64,000 nucleotides of DNA, from the NCBI RefSeq assembly GCF_002976435.1, contig NZ_PUGF01000012.1:62001-126000 (forward strand). Direction: 5' to 3'. Within the stretch, counting starts at the first letter, position 1, and the number at the start of each line of letters is the position of its first letter. Positions 1-8,890 of the stretch are shown here, piece by piece. A program made the position numbers and the translations under genes. The notes under the pieces are model-generated. The model was not told the origin of the DNA and searched no databases. It saw only the letters and a list, made by a program, of their open reading frames with translations. Source of the DNA: Solimicrobium silvestre (GTDB taxonomy: Bacteria; Pseudomonadota; Gammaproteobacteria; Burkholderiales; Burkholderiaceae_D).

Positions 1-23
1 TGAATATCAAGTGTGAAGTTCAT
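1..23 (-). CDS. 5' end of a minus-strand gene running off the left edge
   Basis: Only seven codons are visible (M-N-F-T-L-D-I), read leftward from an ATG at 21-23. A good ribosome-binding site (AAGGGGAT) lies six bases upstream of that ATG on the minus strand, which is the reason for calling it. Nothing can be said of the product. Confidence 0.35.
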
Positions 24-326
24 ATTATCCCCTTTGTGTATTTAATTAAATTTACTATTCAAGAGTAATATTTTTGCTCTTGCGCAGTAAATATATATCC
101 AAAAAAAATAAAATACAACTCTTATTGAGATATTTTATGCTGTTTAAAGGTAATTTATTTACTTTGTATGGGTAATTTATTTTCTTTATATTAATAAAGT
201 AGTGGTATTTTTCAGTTTTTACTTGATTCAATCAGCATTTTAAAAAACAGCACCCATAGATGATCGTGCTAACATGCTCAGACGCAGCATAATTAACGCT
301 CTTATCTAGCACTCATTGGAATCAAC
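24..326. other. AT-rich intergenic region
   Basis: This 300-base gap separates a leftward gene start from the rightward response regulator, so it should hold two divergent promoters. It is very AT-rich. I see no ORF with a ribosome-binding site and no repeat or hairpin strong enough to annotate. Confidence 0.5.
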
Positions 327-977
327 ATGAAAGAACAAGCCGCCGCCATCCGTGTTTTGCTGGCAGATGATCACCCTATTGTGATGACCGGATTTGCCAT
401 GTCCTTGCAAGGACAAGGCATCGAAGTTATTGGTCAGGCAAAAACACCGTTAGAAGCAATCCAGCAATACACAGCATTGCAGCCTGATGTGGTGATATTG
501 GATATCCGCTTCGGCGAACAACTTTCCGGCTTTGATGTGGCAAAAACTATTTTGCAAAATCATCCGTCGGCACGCATCATTTTTCTCAGTCAGTTTGATC
601 AGGACAGTTTTATCAAGGAAGCATATCGGCTTGGTGGCCGTGCCTTTGTCACCAAAGATTGTGATCCGGCTGAACTGGCGCAAGCTGTGCGTAAAGCACA
701 TGCTGGCGATTTGGTTTTTTTGCCGGTTATTGCGGAGCGACTGGCTAATTTATCAGTGCAAAAAGACTCTTCACCGCAGACCTTGTTGGATAGCCGCGCG
801 TTGACTATCTTCACGCTGCTGGCCGAAGGGTTGACCAATGCCGAGATTGCAGAGCAATTGGATATTTCGATTAAAACCGTGAGCAATGTCAGCCAGGTTA
901 TTAAAGAAAAATTAGGTATTCAACGCCAGGCTGACCTCACCAAATTGGCGCTCAAACACGGCTTGATTCAAGCTTGA
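327..977 (+). CDS. NarL/FixJ-family response regulator
   Basis: Cytoplasmic DNA-binding response regulator of 216 residues, the usual length for the NarL/LuxR class. The receiver domain (about 8-125) shows the acidic pair D14-D15, the phosphoacceptor in VVILDIR (D59) and the conserved lysine in FVTKD (K110). A LuxR-type helix-turn-helix follows (about 150-212: LTNAEIAEQL then KTVSNVSQVIKEKLG). The sensor kinase gene follows and overlaps its stop codon, so the two form a two-component pair that is probably co-translated. Target genes and signal cannot be read from the sequence. Confidence 0.93.
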   Translation: MKEQAAAIRVLLADDHPIVMTGFAMSLQGQGIEVIGQAKTPLEAIQQYTALQPDVVILDIRFGEQLSGFDVAKTILQNHPSARIIFLSQFDQDSFIKEAYRLGGRAFVTKDCDPAELAQAVRKAHAGDLVFLPVIAERLANLSVQKDSSPQTLLDSRALTIFTLLAEGLTNAEIAEQLDISIKTVSNVSQVIKEKLGIQRQADLTKLALKHGLIQA

Positions 978-2524
978 ATGCGAAGCTTAATATGAGGCCT
1001 GAATCTATAGGTAAACGTCGCGTTAAATATAAACTCAGCCTTTGGCGCAACTGGAGCATACGTCAGCGCTTATTGCTCATTACCTTGCTGCCGGTGACGT
1101 ATTTGTTCTGCATGCTGGTGTGGCATTCGTACTGGCTGCATTCCCATGAGGTGGACAGCGAGATAGAAGAGCGCGGCAAAATCATTACCAAGGTATTAGC
1201 CAGGAGCAGTGAATACGAACTGGCGACTGGTCGCTTATCTGAACTTAGCTTGTCGCTGGATAGTTTGGTGCAATCCGAACACAGCATTGCCAGCATTGAT
1301 ATTCTTAATGTAGATAAAAAAATTATCCTGCATAGCCAATCCGCCGATAAAGAGCAGTTTGAATTGCGTGCATTTGATATGCCGATCATCAAACGCTTGA
1401 TTTGGATTAACGTAATTCCAGCGCAAGTAGATCCGAGTTTGCCTCATGAGACGATGCGTTCCGGGAACAGCGCCCAAATCGCCGGTTATGTGCACGTCGT
1501 TATGTCGCCCAGTGATTTACAGCGTAAGCAGAAACACCGTTTTTCGCTGGAATTAATGGTAGCCGCCTTGGGTCTGCTTATTAGCGGCGGTTTGGCGATT
1601 CATTTATCGCGCACTCTTTCCGCATCGTTCAAAACATTTATAGAAGCCTGCCGAGCTATTCGCAAGGGGAATTACCCAGTGCAACTGGAAGTCAGTAGCG
1701 GCGGCGAAATTGGCGAGCTGCAAGCCTCTATCAAAGAAATGGCGCTCAGCCTGCAGCAATCCACCCATGAGCTGGAAAACAAGGTTGTGCAACGTACTAT
1801 TGAACTAGAAAATTCGCGCAATGAAGCGCTCAAAGCAAACGATGAGAAGCGTAAATTGATACAAAAAGTTCAAAATATTGTGGAAGAAGAGCGCAAGAGC
1901 ATCGCCTTGGAAGTGCATGATGAATTGAATGCCGCCTTGATTGCTGCACGTTTGCAAGCGCAGCGAATTGCCGATCTGGCCGCTAAAATACCGGAGACGC
2001 CAGAGAGTGAAGAAATTACCCAACACGCGCTTTCTATTAAACAAATCACCCGCAATCTGTATGACAACGGCCGTGCATTAGTACGTCGCTTGCGCCCAGA
2101 AGTGTTGGATATGCTGGGGCTGCAAGGAGCCGTGGCGGAAATGGTAGCGAGCTATAGCAGCACGCATCCTTCCTGCCATTTTAGTTGCGAAGTCGACGGG
2201 GATTTTTCTGGTTTGGATAATGTCTCGGCCATGTCGGCTTACCGCATCATTCAGGAAGCATTGTCGAATATCATCAAGCACGCCGACGCGCATCAAGCGC
2301 AGGTTTTGCTGCAATTGGACGCGGATAAAAATACCGTGCATGTGCGGATTACGGATGACGGTAAAGGCTTTGTGCAGAATGATATTACTGAGGGCATAGG
2401 CTTGGTAGGCATACGCGAACGCGTATTTGCGTTGGGCGGGCAGATTCAAATTGAGTCAAATAACAGTGCTGATCAACCTTCCGGAACGGTAATTTCTATT
2501 TGGTTTGATGCCGTACGTACGTAG
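974..2524 (+). CDS. sensor histidine kinase, NarX/UhpB-like (HisKA_3)
   Basis: Membrane histidine kinase that should phosphorylate the preceding response regulator. It has one transmembrane segment near residues 30-52, a periplasmic region of about 135 residues with no family I recognise, and a second transmembrane segment near 190-212. A HAMP linker and short coiled coil follow, then a HisKA_3 dimerisation box (EERKSIALEVHDELNAAL, with the histidine in EVHDEL) and a HATPase domain (N box SNIIKHA, then DDGKGF and GIGLVGIRERV). The TTG start at 974 overlaps the regulator stop. An in-frame ATG at 992 is the alternative, and neither has a strong ribosome-binding site. Confidence 0.9.
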   Translation: MNAKLNMRPESIGKRRVKYKLSLWRNWSIRQRLLLITLLPVTYLFCMLVWHSYWLHSHEVDSEIEERGKIITKVLARSSEYELATGRLSELSLSLDSLVQSEHSIASIDILNVDKKIILHSQSADKEQFELRAFDMPIIKRLIWINVIPAQVDPSLPHETMRSGNSAQIAGYVHVVMSPSDLQRKQKHRFSLELMVAALGLLISGGLAIHLSRTLSASFKTFIEACRAIRKGNYPVQLEVSSGGEIGELQASIKEMALSLQQSTHELENKVVQRTIELENSRNEALKANDEKRKLIQKVQNIVEEERKSIALEVHDELNAALIAARLQAQRIADLAAKIPETPESEEITQHALSIKQITRNLYDNGRALVRRLRPEVLDMLGLQGAVAEMVASYSSTHPSCHFSCEVDGDFSGLDNVSAMSAYRIIQEALSNIIKHADAHQAQVLLQLDADKNTVHVRITDDGKGFVQNDITEGIGLVGIRERVFALGGQIQIESNNSADQPSGTVISIWFDAVRT

Positions 2525-2538
2525 TTTTATTTGCAATG

Positions 2539-2568
2539 TGGAAGTGATTGGAAGTGATTGGAAGTGAT
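2539..2568. repeat. three tandem copies of a 10-bp unit
   Basis: TGGAAGTGAT is repeated three times head to tail immediately after the kinase stop codon. It is too short and too few in copies to be a CRISPR. It is probably a slippage-generated microsatellite in non-coding DNA. Confidence 0.8.
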
Positions 2569-2582
2569 AAGGCGTTTGAACC

Positions 2583-2614
2583 TACCGACCTCAATAGTAA
2601 TGTTGAGGTCGGTA
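2583..2614. terminator. 12-bp stem-loop between convergent genes
   Basis: TACCGACCTCAA and its exact reverse complement are separated by 8 bases, between the kinase (plus) and the SDR gene (minus). There is no U-tract on either side, so it may be a weak bidirectional terminator or an mRNA 3'-end stabiliser. Confidence 0.5.
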
Positions 2615-2628
2615 ATGGCGGATTTCAA

Positions 2629-3399
2629 TCAGGTTCGTGTGATCGATGCCCCGCCGTCAACCAGAAATGCCGTGCCGGTGATAAAACTCGACGCGTCGGA
2701 CGCTAGATGCAGCACTGATCTTGCAATCTCTTCAGGTTGCGCTATGCGCTTTAACGCAAACAAGGCTTCGATAGACGCGAGCACTTCCGGTCCAGCTCCG
2801 GGCGCGTTAGTTACGCTCATTGGCGTATCGGTACCGCCTGGCAGAACGGCATTGGCACGTATCCCTTGTGCACCAAACTCGGCGGCAATGACTTGGGTCA
2901 GGCCGATCAAGCCGGCCTTGCTGGCTGCATAAGCTGTCATGCCTGGCAATCCAACGGTGTAACCGACGAACGAGCTGGTGAAAATCAGTGAACCGCCGCC
3001 ACGTTTGATCATTGCGGGAATTTGATATTTTGCACCTAAAAAAGCGCTGGTCAAATTAGTGTCTAGCGTATCGCGCCAGGCGGCCAGCGACAAGTCATGA
3101 ACCGGCCCCATTTCGCCGATTATTCCGGCATTATTGAATGCAATATCCAGTCCATCAAAGTGGTGCAGTGCCGCATCAACCACACGCTTTGCCAAGGACT
3201 CTTCCTTCACATCACCTACAATGGCAACTGCCGCTCCGCCAGCTTCTACTATCTGTGCGACCAAGCGGTCGAGTTCTGTTTTACGCCGGCCTGTTACAAC
3301 GACATTGGCTCCTTCACTAGCAAACATTTTTGCGGTCGCATAGCCTATCCCTGAACTCGCCCCGGTAACGATAGCAACCTTGTTTTTTAATACGTTCAT
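2629..3399 (-). CDS. short-chain dehydrogenase/reductase
   Basis: Classical SDR oxidoreductase of 256 residues. The Rossmann NAD(P) motif TGASSGIG is near residue 14, the NNAG motif near 90, and the catalytic serine in TSSFVGY is followed by YAASK near 158-162. The C-terminal LVDGG motif is also present. The family reduces or oxidises alcohol/ketone substrates, and the substrate here cannot be inferred. The gene stands alone, convergent with the two-component pair. GTR after VV in the first third would suit NADP(H), but this is a weak inference. Confidence 0.9.
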   Translation of the reverse strand: MNVLKNKVAIVTGASSGIGYATAKMFASEGANVVVTGRRKTELDRLVAQIVEAGGAAVAIVGDVKEESLAKRVVDAALHHFDGLDIAFNNAGIIGEMGPVHDLSLAAWRDTLDTNLTSAFLGAKYQIPAMIKRGGGSLIFTSSFVGYTVGLPGMTAYAASKAGLIGLTQVIAAEFGAQGIRANAVLPGGTDTPMSVTNAPGAGPEVLASIEALFALKRIAQPEEIARSVLHLASDASSFITGTAFLVDGGASITRT

Positions 3400-3732
3400 T
3401 GTTCATCCTCTTAATTAGTTAACGAGGCGTCACTATGATAGGGTGCTACTCGCCTGTCTGGCCGTTTCACGACCTGTAATTTATGCGGTGGCAAATGATT
3501 TATTGGCTAAAAATCTAAGCGACGACTCTAAACTGAGACTATAAGTTGTGATGCTAAGTAGTGATTGACAGAAATATTCTGGCTGGTCACAATCGGTCAA
3601 ATTAACAGCTGTTATCGCGGTAATTTTCTTTGCTTGCACGATCAAAGCCACCTCAGTATTTGGTGGTAATTTGGCGGTAAACCGCAAGCAGTGATAGTGG
3701 CGAGTCTGTTTTAATACGGGGATAAACCGAGC
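3400..3732. other. intergenic region without a clear gene
   Basis: It lies between the SDR start (minus) and the YdeI-family start (plus), so it should contain divergent promoters. One 68-codon minus-strand frame (3481-3687) exists but has no ribosome-binding site or recognisable motif, and I do not call it. Confidence 0.5.
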
Positions 3733-4326
3733 GTGAAATCACAAGCCAAATCTTCTTTAACTTTACCGGTTCATTATTTCGAGCAACAGCAAGACTGGGC
3801 TGCCTGGCTACTGGAAAATCACAGTACCTCACCTGGTTTGTGGTTGAAACTGGCAAAAAAGGGAAGCGATGTCAAATCAGTTTCCTATGGTGAAGCTCTT
3901 GAAATTGCTCTTTGTTTCGGATGGATAGATGGGCAAAAGCAAGCGCATAGCGAGCAATTTTGGTTCCAGAAATTTACCCGACGTTCAAGTAAAAGCATGT
4001 GGTCCAAGATCAATAAAGAAAAGGTGCTTGTGTTGATTGAGGCGGGCAGTATGCATGCCGCTGGGCTCAGCGAGATTGAGCGTGCAAAGAGCGACGGGCG
4101 CTGGGAATCTGCATATGACCCAGCCAGCACGGCGACTGTGCCGGATGATTTACAGTCCGCGCTAGATAGCAATGCGCGGGCCAGGGATTTTTTTGAAACG
4201 CTCGATAAAACAAATCGATACGCGGTTTTGTTCCGAATACAAACTGCTAAAAAGGCCGAGACACGTGCCAGGCGGATTTTACAGTTTGTACAAATGCTGG
4301 AGCGGCACGAAAAATTACATCCGTGA
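3733..4326 (+). CDS. YdeI/OmpD-associated family protein
   Basis: A 197-residue soluble protein matching the YdeI/OmpD-associated family. Recognisable points are an N-terminal W-x-x-WL-x-x-NH segment, the core ALCFGWIDGQ followed by WFQKFTRRSS and WSKIN, and the C-terminal KK-AETRARRI block. The family is widespread and sometimes described as bacteriocin-protection related, but its biochemistry is unsettled. The gene stands alone, convergent with the esterase gene. Confidence 0.85.
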   Translation: MKSQAKSSLTLPVHYFEQQQDWAAWLLENHSTSPGLWLKLAKKGSDVKSVSYGEALEIALCFGWIDGQKQAHSEQFWFQKFTRRSSKSMWSKINKEKVLVLIEAGSMHAAGLSEIERAKSDGRWESAYDPASTATVPDDLQSALDSNARARDFFETLDKTNRYAVLFRIQTAKKAETRARRILQFVQMLERHEKLHP

Positions 4327-4342
4327 CCAATCCAGATCTGCT

Positions 4343-4999
4343 TTAAGCTAAAACCCGTCTAAACCAAGCGCCCATATCGCTAATCTCAGGAATACAAACC
4401 GAGTGCTGCATCGGATACTCATGCCATTCCACTTCGTACCCAAGCTGGGTTAATAAGTCGCGCGACTGTTCGGCGCGTTGTAGTGGAATAATTGGATCCG
4501 CATTTCCGTGCGCCATAAAAATCGGCGTGCCTTGATTTGCTGAATGGCGTTCGCGGGCGACGTTTTGATACAGCGGAACATAGCCGGATAAACACAGTAA
4601 GCCAGCCAGCTTGTTACTGTGACGTAAGCCTGTTTGCAAAGTCATGGCACAACCTTGGGAAAACCCGGCCAAAATAATTTTCTGCGCGCCACGAGTATGT
4701 TCAATCTCGATCAATTCTTCAATCGCAGCTTGTGATGCGCGGATGCCGGTTTCATCTTCACGGTTGGCAATATCAGCGGTGCGGATGTCGTACCAGGCAG
4801 GCATAACGTAGCCGCCGTTGACTGTGACGGGAATATGCGGCGCATTGGGAAACACGAAGCGGATTGCCGGACAGCCGTGTAAATCTAATTCATGCACGAT
4901 AGGTACAAAGTCATTTCCGTCTGCGCCTAGTCCATGCATCCAGATGACGGATACAGTTGGGTTGGGAGCGGTTTCAATCTGGATGGTGGCTAAAGTCAT
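4343..4999 (-). CDS. alpha/beta-hydrolase, carboxylesterase/phospholipase family
   Basis: Cytosolic serine hydrolase of 218 residues. It has the oxyanion region WMHGLGADGNDF near residue 20, the nucleophile elbow GFSQGCAMT (serine about 114), the acid in HGNADPIIP (about 165) and the histidine in QHSVCIPE (about 200). This is the YpfH / acyl-protein thioesterase-like family acting on short acyl esters. Its start overlaps the stop of the upstream mogA-like gene by four bases, so the two are co-transcribed, although no functional link is known. Confidence 0.9.
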   Translation of the reverse strand: MTLATIQIETAPNPTVSVIWMHGLGADGNDFVPIVHELDLHGCPAIRFVFPNAPHIPVTVNGGYVMPAWYDIRTADIANREDETGIRASQAAIEELIEIEHTRGAQKIILAGFSQGCAMTLQTGLRHSNKLAGLLCLSGYVPLYQNVARERHSANQGTPIFMAHGNADPIIPLQRAEQSRDLLTQLGYEVEWHEYPMQHSVCIPEISDMGAWFRRVLA

Positions 5000-5634
5000 G
5001 TTATTGAGCGGGTAGGTTTTATGGCAGATTTAGGGCGGAAGGCGATACATACGGCAGGATCGGTTTCGATATACGGGCCGCCGATTAAATCGATGCAATA
5101 GGGGATGGCGGCAAAAATGCCGGGCACCACGCTGTTGCCAGCGTCGTCGCGCAAACCTTCCAGGGTTTCTTTAATTGATTTTGGCTGACCGGGTAAATTC
5201 ACGATTAACGCGGCATGGTCGGTCGTTTCGCGTATCACGGCAACTTGCCGAGATAGGAGTGCAGTCGGTACAAAGCGCAAACTAATCTGGCGCATTTGCT
5301 CACCGAAACCGGGCATTTCTTTGCTGGCAATCGCCAAGGTAGCTTCGGGTGTTACGTCGCGCCGACTGGGGCCGGTGCCGCCGGTAGTCAGCACCAAATG
5401 ACAATGGTGATTGTCGACCAGATTAACCAGTGCCTGTTCAATCTGGGCACGTTCGTCGGGAATTAGCCGAGTGACTACCTGGTACGGACTTAGTAAGCAC
5501 TTCGCCAGCCAGTCTTGTAAGGCTGGCATACCGAGATCTTGATAGGTGCCGGATGACGCACGGTCTGAAATAGAAATCAGACCGACGCGTAACTGGTGAC
5601 TATCTTGAGTGGGATCAATATGGATCTGACTCAT
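4996..5634 (-). CDS. mog: MogA/MoaB-type molybdopterin adenylyltransferase
   Basis: Molybdenum-cofactor biosynthesis protein that activates molybdopterin by adenylylation before metal insertion. The MoCF-binding fold shows GLISISDRAS at the start, the nucleotide/MPT loop TTGGTGPSRRDVTPEA near 95-110, and VNLPGQPKS with AAIPYCIDLIGG at the end. I prefer the start at 5634 (MSQIHID) because GAGG sits just upstream. A longer frame reaches 5697 inside the neighbouring gene. The gene lies between darP and an esterase and overlaps both slightly. MoaB-type proteins are hard to separate from MogA by eye. Confidence 0.85.
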   Translation of the reverse strand: MSQIHIDPTQDSHQLRVGLISISDRASSGTYQDLGMPALQDWLAKCLLSPYQVVTRLIPDERAQIEQALVNLVDNHHCHLVLTTGGTGPSRRDVTPEATLAIASKEMPGFGEQMRQISLRFVPTALLSRQVAVIRETTDHAALIVNLPGQPKSIKETLEGLRDDAGNSVVPGIFAAIPYCIDLIGGPYIETDPAVCIAFRPKSAIKPTRSIT

Positions 5635-6229
5635 CCTCGTCCTCGTCGTCACCATGATCGTCTTCGAGTTCTTTGGCCGCTTTTTTGCTGTCTGCATGGA
5701 GCTGCTTCAAGATCTGGAAAATTTCCCGATACGCTTTAGGTGGCTTGTTTTCTGCTTGCTCTTTACGGGCGTTGCGAATCAGGGTGCGCAAATGTTGCGC
5801 TTCCAGATGCGGATGTTGCTCTAATAATTCGGTCAACGCTTTGTCGTCAGCCAGCAATTTATCGCGTTTTTTCTCAAACGAATGCATGGTGGCGGTTTCG
5901 GATTTGGAAGCGCCTTTCCAGCTATCGATGGTGCGTTGAATTGTCGCCAATTCTTCGGCATCCAGGGTACGCATTTTTTTGCCGACAAACTGCAATTGGC
6001 GACGACGGCCTTCGTGATCTTTAATCAGCTGGCATTCTAAAATAGCGTCGCGTACATCTTCCGGCATGGGAACCCGTTTTACCCGGTCACGCGGTTGATC
6101 GATTAATTCTTGTCCCAATTTTTGCAGCGCGGTCATTTCACGCTTTAACGCTGATTTAGATGGGCGTTCGTATTCTTGCTCGAATTCAGTGGATTGGAAC
6201 CCACAAGAGCCTCGGTTTGGATTTGGCAT
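5615..6229 (-). CDS. darP: ribosome biogenesis factor DarP (YjgA, DUF615)
   Basis: A 204-residue, highly charged protein of the DUF615/YjgA family, known in E. coli as DarP, which associates with late 50S ribosomal precursors. Visible marks are PSKSALKREMTALQKLG near the N-terminus, RVPMPEDVRDAI, and GRRRQLQFVGKKMR. The acidic C-terminus (EDDHGDDEDEDESD) overlaps the start of the mog gene. It is divergent from pmbA, a pairing common in proteobacteria. Confidence 0.92.
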   Translation of the reverse strand: MPNPNRGSCGFQSTEFEQEYERPSKSALKREMTALQKLGQELIDQPRDRVKRVPMPEDVRDAILECQLIKDHEGRRRQLQFVGKKMRTLDAEELATIQRTIDSWKGASKSETATMHSFEKKRDKLLADDKALTELLEQHPHLEAQHLRTLIRNARKEQAENKPPKAYREIFQILKQLHADSKKAAKELEDDHGDDEDEDESDPY

Positions 6230-6326
6230 AATTTTTATTAACTTTAAGACAGGGAGCTGCCTTTTTGTATGTAACTGAAACTTAAGGCTGCTATCATACT
6301 CTTTTTAATCCAGCCTCCAAAGACCC

Positions 6327-7673
6327 ATGAGCGTATTTACCTACAGCCAAGACCAATTAAAGCAATTAGCACAAGATGTGTTACGTTTTTCTCGTGATAA
6401 AGGTGCAACAGATGCGGCAGTTGAGATCAGCGAGGGGTCCGGCCTGTCAGTTGGCGTGCGTCGTGGCAAAATTGAAACTATCGAACAAAACAAGGATAAA
6501 GGCATCGGCGTAACGGTATTTATCGGCCAACAACGCGGTAATGCCAGCACCTCCGATTTCTCTGCCGCTGCCCTGCAGGCGACGGTCGATGCTGCTTACA
6601 ACATTGCCCGCTTCACCGCTGCTGACGACTGCGCGGGTTTGCCCGACGCCGATATGCTGGAAATGCATCCGAAAGAACTCAAACTGTTTTATCCGTGGAA
6701 AATCAGCGCTGAAGAAGCTATTACCTTAGCCAAGCGGTGCGAAGCCGCCGCTTTTGAAGTGGATCCACGCATTAAAAACAGCGAAGGCGCTGGCGTGTAT
6801 GCGCACCAATCACATTTTGTGGCGGCTAACTCCATCGGCTTTATGGGCGGCTACGCTTCATCACGCCACTCTATTTCCGTCTCGCCGATTGCCGGTCGCG
6901 GTGCAAATATGCAGCGTGATTACTGGTATTCCTCTGCGCGTAACGCTAAAAAATTAGCTCAACCGGAAGCCATTGGCCACTATGCAGCAGAGCGCGCTTT
7001 ATCGCGCATGCATGCACGCAAACTAACTACCCGCAAATGCCCTGTGTTATTTGAAGCTCCGCTAGCAGTTGGTTTGGTCGGCGCGTTAGTACAGGCCGTA
7101 TCCGGCGGTGCGTTATATCGTAAATCTACCTTCATGCTGGATAGCATGGGCAAAACCGTTTTCCCGAAGCATATTCAATTAAGCGAAGACCCTTATATTC
7201 TCGGCGCGACCGGTTCATCGCCATTTGATGGCGAGGGCGTAAAAACCCAGAAGCGCGATGTTGTTAAAAACGGCGTGTTACAGGGCTATTTTTTATCAAC
7301 GTATTCAGCGCGTAAATTAGGCATGAAAACCACCGGTAATTCGGGCGGTTCACATAATCTTTCCTTTAAGTCCAGCCTCACTAAACCACGCGACAACTTC
7401 AGCGCCATGTTAAAAAAAATGGGCACTGGTTTATTGGTGACGGAATTAATGGGGCAGGGCGTGAATTACATGACCGGTGATTATTCACGCGGTGCATCCG
7501 GCTTCTGGGTCGAAAACGGCGTGATTCAATATCCGGTGGAAGAGATTACGATTGCAGGCAATCTGGCCGAAATGTTCCAGCAAATTGTGGCGGTTGGTGC
7601 GGATACGTTAACGCGTGGTACCAAACAGACTGGCTCGATTTTGATTGAAAGTATGACTGTGGCGGGGAATTAA
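6327..7673 (+). CDS. pmbA: metalloprotease PmbA/TldE
   Basis: TldE/PmbA-family protein of 448 residues. With TldD it forms a heterodimeric cytosolic protease that trims peptides such as microcins and the antitoxin CcdA. Family features include VGVRRGKIETIEQNKDKGIGV near residue 36, SSPFDGEGV near 290 and the C-terminal GASGFWVENG near 390. The metal ligands are in TldD, which is not in this window. The gene is transcribed away from darP. Confidence 0.95.
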   Translation: MSVFTYSQDQLKQLAQDVLRFSRDKGATDAAVEISEGSGLSVGVRRGKIETIEQNKDKGIGVTVFIGQQRGNASTSDFSAAALQATVDAAYNIARFTAADDCAGLPDADMLEMHPKELKLFYPWKISAEEAITLAKRCEAAAFEVDPRIKNSEGAGVYAHQSHFVAANSIGFMGGYASSRHSISVSPIAGRGANMQRDYWYSSARNAKKLAQPEAIGHYAAERALSRMHARKLTTRKCPVLFEAPLAVGLVGALVQAVSGGALYRKSTFMLDSMGKTVFPKHIQLSEDPYILGATGSSPFDGEGVKTQKRDVVKNGVLQGYFLSTYSARKLGMKTTGNSGGSHNLSFKSSLTKPRDNFSAMLKKMGTGLLVTELMGQGVNYMTGDYSRGASGFWVENGVIQYPVEEITIAGNLAEMFQQIVAVGADTLTRGTKQTGSILIESMTVAGN

Positions 7674-7702
7674 ATTTCTATTGCAGATAGTGGAAGCCAT
7701 TC

Positions 7703-7729
7703 GTAAGCTGGGATCGCATACCAGCTTAC
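7703..7729. terminator. 9-bp stem-loop between convergent pmbA and GST genes
   Basis: GTAAGCTGG and CCAGCTTAC are perfectly complementary and separated by 9 bases, in the 63-base gap between two convergent genes. There is no T-run directly after it on the plus strand, so it is a probable rather than certain terminator. Confidence 0.5.
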
Positions 7730-7736
7730 CGCGCGG

Positions 7737-8429
7737 TTATTTTTTCTGATACTGAGTAGTGCCAAACAGCATTTCTTTAGCTTCTTTACTCACCAACGGT
7801 TTGCGTAAATCGGCTAATACTTGCACGCCACGCTGTACAGCGTGGCGTGCATTAATCGCATCAAACCAGAGTTTAGCATGTGGAAAATCAGCCCAATCTA
7901 TGCCTTGATTTTGCCATGAGCGTGCCCAGGCAAACGTAGCGATGTCGGCGATGCTGTAGTTATCTCCGGCTAAATACGTACTTTGCGCCAGCTGCGTATC
8001 AATCACCCCATACAGACGACGGGCTTCATTTGTGTAGCGGTCAATGGCGTACGGAATTGGCTCCGGTGCATAAATGCGGAAGTGGTGCGCTTGACCTAAC
8101 AACGGTCCAAAGCCACCCATCTGAAACATCAGCCACTGCAGCGCATTGTATTTTTCATGCGTTGTATCGCCTAAAAAAAGACCGGTTTTACCTGCCAGAT
8201 ACAGCAAAATCGCACCCGATTCAAACAGCGTAATCGGTTGGCCGTCCGGCCCGTCCGTATCGAGCATGGCGGGGATTTTATTGTTGGGCGAAATACGTAA
8301 AAACTCGGGCTTAAATTGATCGCCTGCGCCAATATCCACTGGCGTTACGTGATACGGCAAGCCGCATTCTTCCAGCATGATGTGAATTTTGTGGCCATTC
8401 GGGGTTGGCCATGAATACAGTTCTATCAT
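7737..8429 (-). CDS. glutathione S-transferase, YfcG/Ure2-like
   Basis: GST-fold protein of 230 residues. The thioredoxin-like domain (1-85) shows WPTPNGHKIHIMLEE, SPNNKIPAM and FESGAILLYLA, the glutathione-site pattern of Ure2/YfcG-type enzymes that often act as disulfide reductases. The all-helical C-terminal domain has the SIADIATFAWARSW motif. It overlaps the stop of an upstream membrane-protein gene by four bases and is probably co-transcribed with it. Confidence 0.92.
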   Translation of the reverse strand: MIELYSWPTPNGHKIHIMLEECGLPYHVTPVDIGAGDQFKPEFLRISPNNKIPAMLDTDGPDGQPITLFESGAILLYLAGKTGLFLGDTTHEKYNALQWLMFQMGGFGPLLGQAHHFRIYAPEPIPYAIDRYTNEARRLYGVIDTQLAQSTYLAGDNYSIADIATFAWARSWQNQGIDWADFPHAKLWFDAINARHAVQRGVQVLADLRKPLVSKEAKEMLFGTTQYQKK

Positions 8430-8809
8430 TTTGTAGACTCACCAATTGCTTGATTGTCGTTCAGCGCCATAATGCCGACGATTAAGCGGTACGCTTTCCA
8501 CAGCCATGCGCAGCCCCATAGAATGACGGCAACGGGAATGCCGATGATGGTGATGAACAGCATCCACCCAATAAACACGCAAGCCAGATAAATCCAGAAT
8601 GAAGAAATTTGCCAGTTGTGGTGACTATAGACAAACGTGCCGGCCGCTTCGCCGCGTTTCACGTAGCTCAAAATAACCGGGATAAATGACAGTGCACCTA
8701 ACGTAAATAACATACTGACTGCGTGGAAAATATAAAACCACCAGGCGAAGTTTTTGATTGATTCGAGCTTGCTATCAAATACCAATTCTTGTGACGTGTT
8801 TTGGGACAT
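8426..8809 (-). CDS. small membrane protein, DUF4870-like
   Basis: A 127-residue inner-membrane protein with about three hydrophobic segments (about 25-48, 68-90 and 90-110). The pattern is close to DUF4870-type proteins (SHHNWQISSFW, then GIPVAVILWGCAWLWKAYRLI). A ribosome-binding site (AGGAG) precedes the start. Function is unknown. It overlaps the GST gene downstream. Confidence 0.75.
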   Translation of the reverse strand: MSQNTSQELVFDSKLESIKNFAWWFYIFHAVSMLFTLGALSFIPVILSYVKRGEAAGTFVYSHHNWQISSFWIYLACVFIGWMLFITIIGIPVAVILWGCAWLWKAYRLIVGIMALNDNQAIGESTK

Positions 8810-8848
8810 TGGTTACTCCTGAAGGTTAATCAAAATAACATTTTGGTT

Positions 8849-8874
8849 GGGTGGGCACGGTGTTGTGCCCACCC
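8849..8874. repeat. REP-like palindrome
   Basis: GGGTGGGCAC and GTGCCCACCC form a perfect 10-bp stem with a 6-base loop, between serB and the membrane-protein gene. The GTGGGCA...TGCCCAC design is that of dispersed extragenic palindromes in many proteobacteria. Only one copy is in the window, so its repetitive nature is inferred. Confidence 0.5.
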
Positions 8875-8890
8875 TACAGCCTGAAACAAT

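Noticed and set aside
2539-2568. Three 10-bp repeats as regulatory iterons
   Set aside because: They lie just after a stop codon between convergent genes with no promoter or origin context.
2558-2932. A 124-codon plus-strand frame opposite the SDR gene
   Set aside because: The minus strand shows intact SDR motifs; this frame is antisense and has no domain.
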